A model generated the notes under the pieces. It searched no databases. It was not told the DNA's origin and worked only from the letters and a program-made list of their open reading frames with translations. Positions 60,289 through 64,000 of a DNA stretch of 64,000 nucleotides are shown piece by piece (positions within the stretch are counted from its first letter, which is position 1; the number at the start of each line of letters is the position of its first letter). Both the position numbers and the translations under genes were made by a program. Source of the DNA: Candidatus Streptomyces philanthi (GTDB lineage Bacteria > Actinomycetota > Actinomycetes > Streptomycetales > Streptomycetaceae); NCBI GenBank assembly GCA_018114805.1, contig CP073042.1:1426001-1490000 (forward strand), in the 5' to 3' direction.

Positions 60289-60804
60289 ATGACGAATTCA
60301 CGTGTCCACAGACGTTCCACCGGCACGCCCCACCCGTCACACCGGACACCACACCCACTCCCCCCTCACACACCGCACCGCCCACGGAGAACCCGCCGGG
60401 CCGCGGCGACCGTGGCCCTCGCCCTGGCACTCAGGCTGGTCGGCGCCTGCTCCACCGACTCGGCGAACGACGCGAAGGCGGTGAGCCTGCCGGAGCGCAC
60501 GGTGCCCAACGCCGTCGCCGCGTTCCAGTCGGCCGAGAGCCCACGGTGCGGCGAGGGCGACTGCACGCGCCAGTTGCGCCGCCTGGTGGGCGACATCCGG
60601 GCACTGGGCCAGGCGATGCGCGCGATGCCGAACGGCGAGCGGACGTACGCGGAGCCGCTGGAGATCATGCGAAGCATGGAGAACGACCTGCCGGGCGACG
60701 AGTCAGCCGAGGTCGACTCCCTGGCCCGCGAACCAGCCCGCACCGCCGCCCAGGCCCTCAAGCAGTGGATCACAGCCCACCCCCAAGCCATCCGCGACCG
60801 CTGA
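60289..60804 (+). CDS. Putative small lipoprotein, unknown function
   Basis: 171 residues from ATG 60289 (GGGGGA before it). A 37-residue Pro/His/Arg-rich lead precedes a hydrophobic run (TVALALALRLVGAC) with lipobox Cys54. The mature part has CGEGDCTRQLRRLVGDIRAL and helices (GQAMRAMPNGERTY, EPARTAAQALKQWI). A later start would give a more normal signal peptide, but none is available in frame. Alone on the plus strand. Confidence 0.65.
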   Translation: MTNSRVHRRSTGTPHPSHRTPHPLPPHTPHRPRRTRRAAATVALALALRLVGACSTDSANDAKAVSLPERTVPNAVAAFQSAESPRCGEGDCTRQLRRLVGDIRALGQAMRAMPNGERTYAEPLEIMRSMENDLPGDESAEVDSLAREPARTAAQALKQWITAHPQAIRDR

Positions 60805-60827
60805 TCCCACCCCAGAACACCCACCCA

Positions 60828-60881
60828 CGTAGGACGAAGTCCACGCCGGCCCCACCCCACCGCGCAGGACGAAGTCCACGC
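60828..60881. repeat. 19-bp direct repeat with a palindromic core
   Basis: CGTAGGACGAAGTCCACGC at 60828 and CGCAGGACGAAGTCCACGC at 60863, with core GGAC-GAA-GTCC. They lie between the lipoprotein gene and ssrA. Confidence 0.7.
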
Positions 60882-60890
60882 ACCCCCAAC

Positions 60891-60916
60891 AAAAAAGCGA
60901 GGCCCGAAAACCTCGC
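60891..60916 (-). terminator. Terminator downstream of ssrA
   Basis: GCGAGG (60897-60902) with CCTCGC (60911-60916), followed on the minus strand by a T6 run (60891-60896). A second inverted repeat (CGAAGGCGAG 61003 / CTCGCCTTCG 61046) lies closer to the RNA end. Confidence 0.65.
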
Positions 60917-61053
60917 CACCCATCACCGCAACCTGACCACCCACCCACCCCAGGGGGGTGGCGAAGCCCCCGCCCGAGCGGACGCAGTCCGCGCAGAAAC
61001 GACGAAGGCGAGGCCGCCTGCGCTTTCCGCAGACACACCTCGCCTCTCGCCTT

Positions 61054-61423
61054 CGTGGAGATGGCGGGAATCGAACCCGCGTCCAACGGTGCGGAACCAG
61101 GGCTTCTCCGTGTGCAGTTCGCTGCGCTTTTCTCGGCCCCAGAGATCACGCGAACAAGTCTCCGACGGGCCCAGCCACTGTTTGGTTTCCCACCAGACCC
61201 CGTGGCCGAATCTGGTTGTTTAGTTCCCTAGCTGATGCCAGGATCCGGGTCGGGAACAGCCCCGGGCTGACACTTCGCGCAGTCGCTACTTAGGCAGCAA
61301 GGGCGAAGGAATCGCGCTTGGAATTGGCGATTATTGTTTTCGGCATATGGTTTACGAGATCATTGCCGCTTTCTCGACACGCTTCCCCTGCTTCGACAGC
61401 CGCTGTCGAAACCGATCATCCCC
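61054..61423 (-). ncRNA. ssrA: Transfer-messenger RNA
   Basis: The 5' end GGGGATG (61417-61423) pairs with CATCTCC (61057-61063), one G-U pair, and the T arm is GCGGG-TTCGATT-CCCGC. GGTTTCGACAGCGG near the 5' end is a tmRNA hallmark. The tag frame (61290-61328) reads ANSKRDSFALAA and TAA. The CCA end is not encoded. It rescues stalled ribosomes with SmpB, whose gene lies 134 bases upstream on the same strand. Confidence 0.95.
61290..61328 (-). other. tmRNA tag reading frame
   Basis: Encodes ANSKRDSFALAA then TAA. The ALAA end is the degradation signal for Clp-type proteases. Confidence 0.93.
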
Positions 61424-61556
61424 ATGTGGTGTTTTCAATGCGCTCCCCTTGCGGGGTCACCCCGGCTGAGCGGGATGCCATCCTACGTGAACAGCAACCG
61501 TACGTGCCAGCCTATTCCCGCGCCCCCCGGGCGGAACGGGGCCCGAACGGTGTACG

Positions 61557-62036
61557 TCAGGCCCGCTGGCGGCGGCGTACGGCCGAGATGGCGCGCTGCG
61601 CCTCGCGCTGGTCCTGCTTCTCGCGCAGCGTCTGCCGCTTGTCGTACTCCTTCTTGCCCTTGGCCAACGCGATCTCGACCTTGGCCCGGCCGTCCTTGAA
61701 GTACAGGGCCAGCGGGACGATGGTGTGGCCCGTCTCCTGGGACTTCGACTCCAGCTTGTCGATCTCTGCCCGGTGGAGCAGCAGCTTGCGCTTGCGCCGG
61801 GCCGAGTGGTTGGTCCAGGTGCCCTGCGTGTACTCCGGCACGTGCACGTTGTGCAGCCACGCCTCGTGGCCGTTGATCTGCACGAAGCCGTCCACGAGGG
61901 AGGCCCGGGCCTGACGTAGCGACTTGACCTCGGTGCCGGTCAGCACCAGGCCGCACTCGTACGTGTCGAGGATGTGGTAGTCGTGTCGCGCCTTCTTGTG
62001 CTGCGCGATCAGCTTGCGTCCCGTCTCTTTAGCCAT
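61557..62036 (-). CDS. smpB: SsrA-binding protein
   Basis: 159 residues: [51 protein letters not shown] and a basic C-terminal tail ([20 protein letters not shown]) that enters the ribosomal mRNA channel. Full length. Located directly before ssrA, the standard actinobacterial arrangement. Start ATG 62036. Confidence 0.97.
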   Translation of the reverse strand: MAKETGRKLIAQHKKARHDYHILDTYECGLVLTGTEVKSLRQARASLVDGFVQINGHEAWLHNVHVPEYTQGTWTNHSARRKRKLLLHRAEIDKLESKSQETGHTIVPLALYFKDGRAKVEIALAKGKKEYDKRQTLREKQDQREAQRAISAVRRRQRA

Positions 62037-62054
62037 AGCGCGGCCATTGTCGCA

Positions 62055-63716
62055 CTAGGCCCCGCCCCCGAGGCCACTCAATACTGACTGGGCCCGCTGT
62101 TCGGCGTCGTCGCCCACGGTCAGGTCGGGGGTGATGCCCACGCCCTCGACGCCCCGCCCCACGGGGGTGCGGTAGTGGCCCACGGTCTCCTGGGCCACCG
62201 AGCCGTCCGGGCGCTCGGTGGGCATCTGCACCGAGCCCTTGCCGAAGGTCCGCGAGCCGATCACGACGGCCCGCCCCCGGTCCTGCAACGCCCCGGTCAG
62301 CAGCTCACCGGCGCTCATCGTGCCGCCGTCGACCAGCACCACCAGCGGGGTCTGGGTATCGCCGCCGGGCTCGGCGTTGACCACCCGCTGCTCTCCGCGT
62401 ACGTCGTAGGTGGCGACGAGGCCGCCGTCGAGGAAGGCGGAGGCCGCGGTCGCGGCCGCGGTGACCAGGCCGCCGGAGTTGCCGCGCAGGTCGAGCAGGA
62501 GCGCGTCGCCCTCGGGGGCCGCACGCACCGCCTCGCGGACCTGCTCTCCGGTGTCCTTGGTGAAGGCGTCGACCTTGATCCGGGTCGCGTCGGGTTCGCC
62601 GCTGGTGAGCCGGCCGACCGTGACGTTGTGGGTGACGAGCCGGGAGCGGCGCAGGGTCTCGGTCCACTGGCGACCCGCGCGCTCCAGGCCCAGCACCACC
62701 CGGCTGCCGGCCGGCGCGCTCGCGGCCTCGGCGCCCGCGTGGTCGCCCGACCTGGTTGCGCGCTGGGCCGAGCCCCGGCGGTCCGCGGCGCCGTCCTCCG
62801 CGTCGCGGGACGGCCGCGCGGCGTCCTCGGCGTCACCGGCCGCGGCGTCCTGGCCCGGCTCGGCGCGGCCCCCGTCGGCGTGTCGCGGGTCGGCGTGAGG
62901 TTGGGCCCGCACAGACTCGGCCGCCGGGTCGGCCGGGTCCGCGTCCGCCGGCGGGGCCGTGTCCTGGGGGGCCGTGGTGTCGCCGCCGGGGGTCGTCCCC
63001 GTGACCTGCCTGGCCGTTCCCGGGGCGGCGGGCCGCTCGGCCCGGTCGATGCCCTGGGCCGGCTCCCGGTCGGCGCCGGGCGCTGCCGCCCGGCGGGCCG
63101 CGGGAGGCTTGCCCTGTTCCGCTTCGTCGGCCGCCGGCTCCTCGGCCGGGAGGTCGCCGCGCAGTCGGGCGACGACCTCGGTGACGGGTCTGCCCGTGAC
63201 GGGCACGCCGTCGACGGATCTGAGTCGGTCGCCGGGGCGGACCCCGGCTCGGTCCGCCGGGCTGCCGGACTGGACCCGGTCAACCACAATGGCCCCGTCG
63301 GGCATCCGGCGCGCCCACAGGCCGACGCCCACGTACTGGCCTTCGAGGCCGCGCTGGTACCCCTCGTACTCGCGCGGCGAGTAGACGGAACTCCAGCGGT
63401 CGCCGCTGCGGCTCACGTCGCGCGTAGCGCTCCCGTGCTCGGGCGGCGATGCCGCGGGGGCGCCGCCGTGCGAGCCGGCGGCGGGGCGGGAGTTGGTGAC
63501 GGGGTCCGCGGGGAGGTGGGGGGTGCGCCGCAACTGCTCCGCCGAGGCGGGCTCCTCGCTCCAGGTGCCGGTGGCCGCACCGGTCGCGAGGACGCTGGCG
63601 AACACCAGGGTCAGGGGGGGCCCGCGATGGGTACGGCGAGGCCGGGGCTCGGCGTCCACGGGCTGTCTGCCAGCCGGAGCGGAGCGGAGCGGACGATTCA
63701 TCCACAGGCCAGACAT
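62055..63716 (-). CDS. S41 carboxyl-terminal processing protease (CtpA-like) with a long insert
   Basis: 553 residues. An N-terminal membrane anchor or signal (LTLVFASVLATGAATG), then a PDZ domain (GQYVGVGLWARRMPDGAIVV, AGVRPGDRLRSVDGVPVTG), then the S41 core with catalytic Ser in GGTMSAGELLTGAL and Lys in RTFGKGSVQMP. Between them is an acidic, Ala/Asp/Glu/Pro-rich insert of about 140 residues not found in typical Ctp proteases. It lies between ftsX and smpB, as in other streptomycetes. ATG 63716 or 63701. Confidence 0.92.
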   Translation of the reverse strand: MSGLWMNRPLRSAPAGRQPVDAEPRPRRTHRGPPLTLVFASVLATGAATGTWSEEPASAEQLRRTPHLPADPVTNSRPAAGSHGGAPAASPPEHGSATRDVSRSGDRWSSVYSPREYEGYQRGLEGQYVGVGLWARRMPDGAIVVDRVQSGSPADRAGVRPGDRLRSVDGVPVTGRPVTEVVARLRGDLPAEEPAADEAEQGKPPAARRAAAPGADREPAQGIDRAERPAAPGTARQVTGTTPGGDTTAPQDTAPPADADPADPAAESVRAQPHADPRHADGGRAEPGQDAAAGDAEDAARPSRDAEDGAADRRGSAQRATRSGDHAGAEAASAPAGSRVVLGLERAGRQWTETLRRSRLVTHNVTVGRLTSGEPDATRIKVDAFTKDTGEQVREAVRAAPEGDALLLDLRGNSGGLVTAAATAASAFLDGGLVATYDVRGEQRVVNAEPGGDTQTPLVVLVDGGTMSAGELLTGALQDRGRAVVIGSRTFGKGSVQMPTERPDGSVAQETVGHYRTPVGRGVEGVGITPDLTVGDDAEQRAQSVLSGLGGGA

Positions 63717-63783
63717 GCCGGCGAGTCTAGGCCACGGCCGGGCGCCGTACGGGGTGTTGGCCGTACGGCGCCCTGGGCGTACG

Positions 63784-64000
63784 TCACACCTTGAGGTACT
63801 TACGCAACGCGAAGAAGGCGGCAAGAGCGGGCATGAGCAGGCCGATCGCGAGCACCAGCGGGAGCTTGGAGATCACCGCGTCCCAGCCGATGAAGTCGAT
63901 GACGCTGATGTGGTCCGCGAGCCAGCCGTTCACCAGCACCTGCTGTCCGGTGACTAGCAGCACGCAGGCCAACACCGCGCCGATCAGACCGGCGATGGCC
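63784..64000 (-). CDS. ftsX: FtsX cell-division protein, C-terminal part (runs off the window)
   Basis: Only the last 72 residues are in the window: a membrane segment (VLACVLLVTGQQVLVN), an exposed part (ADHISVIDFIGWDAVISKLP) and a last membrane helix (LVLAIGLLMPALAAFFALRK) ending YLKV. This is the end of FtsX, the membrane half of FtsEX, which controls peptidoglycan hydrolases. Gene order ftsX, S41 protease, smpB supports it. Confidence 0.9.
   Translation of the reverse strand, partial: AIAGLIGAVLACVLLVTGQQVLVNGWLADHISVIDFIGWDAVISKLPLVLAIGLLMPALAAFFALRKYLKV

Noticed and set aside
62175..63794. Plus-strand frame of 539 codons opposite the S41 protease
   Set aside because: No motif, antisense to a clear protease with visible Ser and Lys catalytic sites.

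Overview
The window is high-GC actinomycete DNA, almost certainly Streptomyces. The evidence is a strong G/C bias at codon third positions, AAGGAGG-type ribosome binding sites, many ATGA/GTGA gene overlaps, a tmRNA whose tag reads ANSKRDSFALAA, and a core block in a streptomycete-like order: DUF3039, YqgE, murA, HU, malic enzyme, HelD-like ATPase, HemD-like, ssrA, smpB, S41 protease, ftsX.

Layout. 0-7 kb: an RHH-Doc toxin-antitoxin pair, a damaged MFS transporter, and a LysR / cysteine dioxygenase / YeiH sulfur unit, then a damaged alpha/beta hydrolase and an intact tRNA-Cys. 7.1-23.0 kb: an integrated actinomycete conjugative element (AICE, pSAM2-like) in the 3' end of tRNA-Cys, bounded by a 43-bp direct repeat with one mismatch. 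It has int, xis, a YfjI/DUF3987 protein, a prim-pol, traB, spd-type small genes, a Pycsar-effector-like protein, a NUDIX protein, a GntR repressor and an endonuclease VII-like gene. It looks inactive: int carries several frameshifts and a stop, and traB has lost its ATPase core. 23-33 kb: accessory genes, namely an XRE/DUF6879 group, a GNAT gene broken by a 19-bp duplication, a one-module EntF-like NRPS with MbtH, a TetR regulator and a DUF2867 gene. 33-41 kb: an intact three-gene molybdenum-hydroxylase operon (FAD, [2Fe-2S], Mo subunits) whose [2Fe-2S] subunit carries an extension of about 1,135 residues. 41-49 kb: a sugar-type ABC transporter, small conserved genes, an MFS/LysR divergent pair and a VOC protein. 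49-64 kb: the core block.

The regulatory logic is readable in two places. In the element, a GntR (KorSA-like) gene has a CCCTAGGG palindrome in its own leader, and two further copies lie on a TTGACA/TAAATA promoter pointing into the transfer operon. On the TetR/DUF2867 side, nested inverted repeats fill the divergent promoter.

An overall feature is the number of interrupted reading frames: about twenty genes with indels or in-frame stops. Housekeeping genes (murA, hup, malic enzyme, smpB, yqgE) and the 7.4-kb hydroxylase operon are intact. Many indels sit in G/C runs and may be sequencing errors. The traB deletion, the 19-bp duplication and the substitution-type stops are harder to explain that way.
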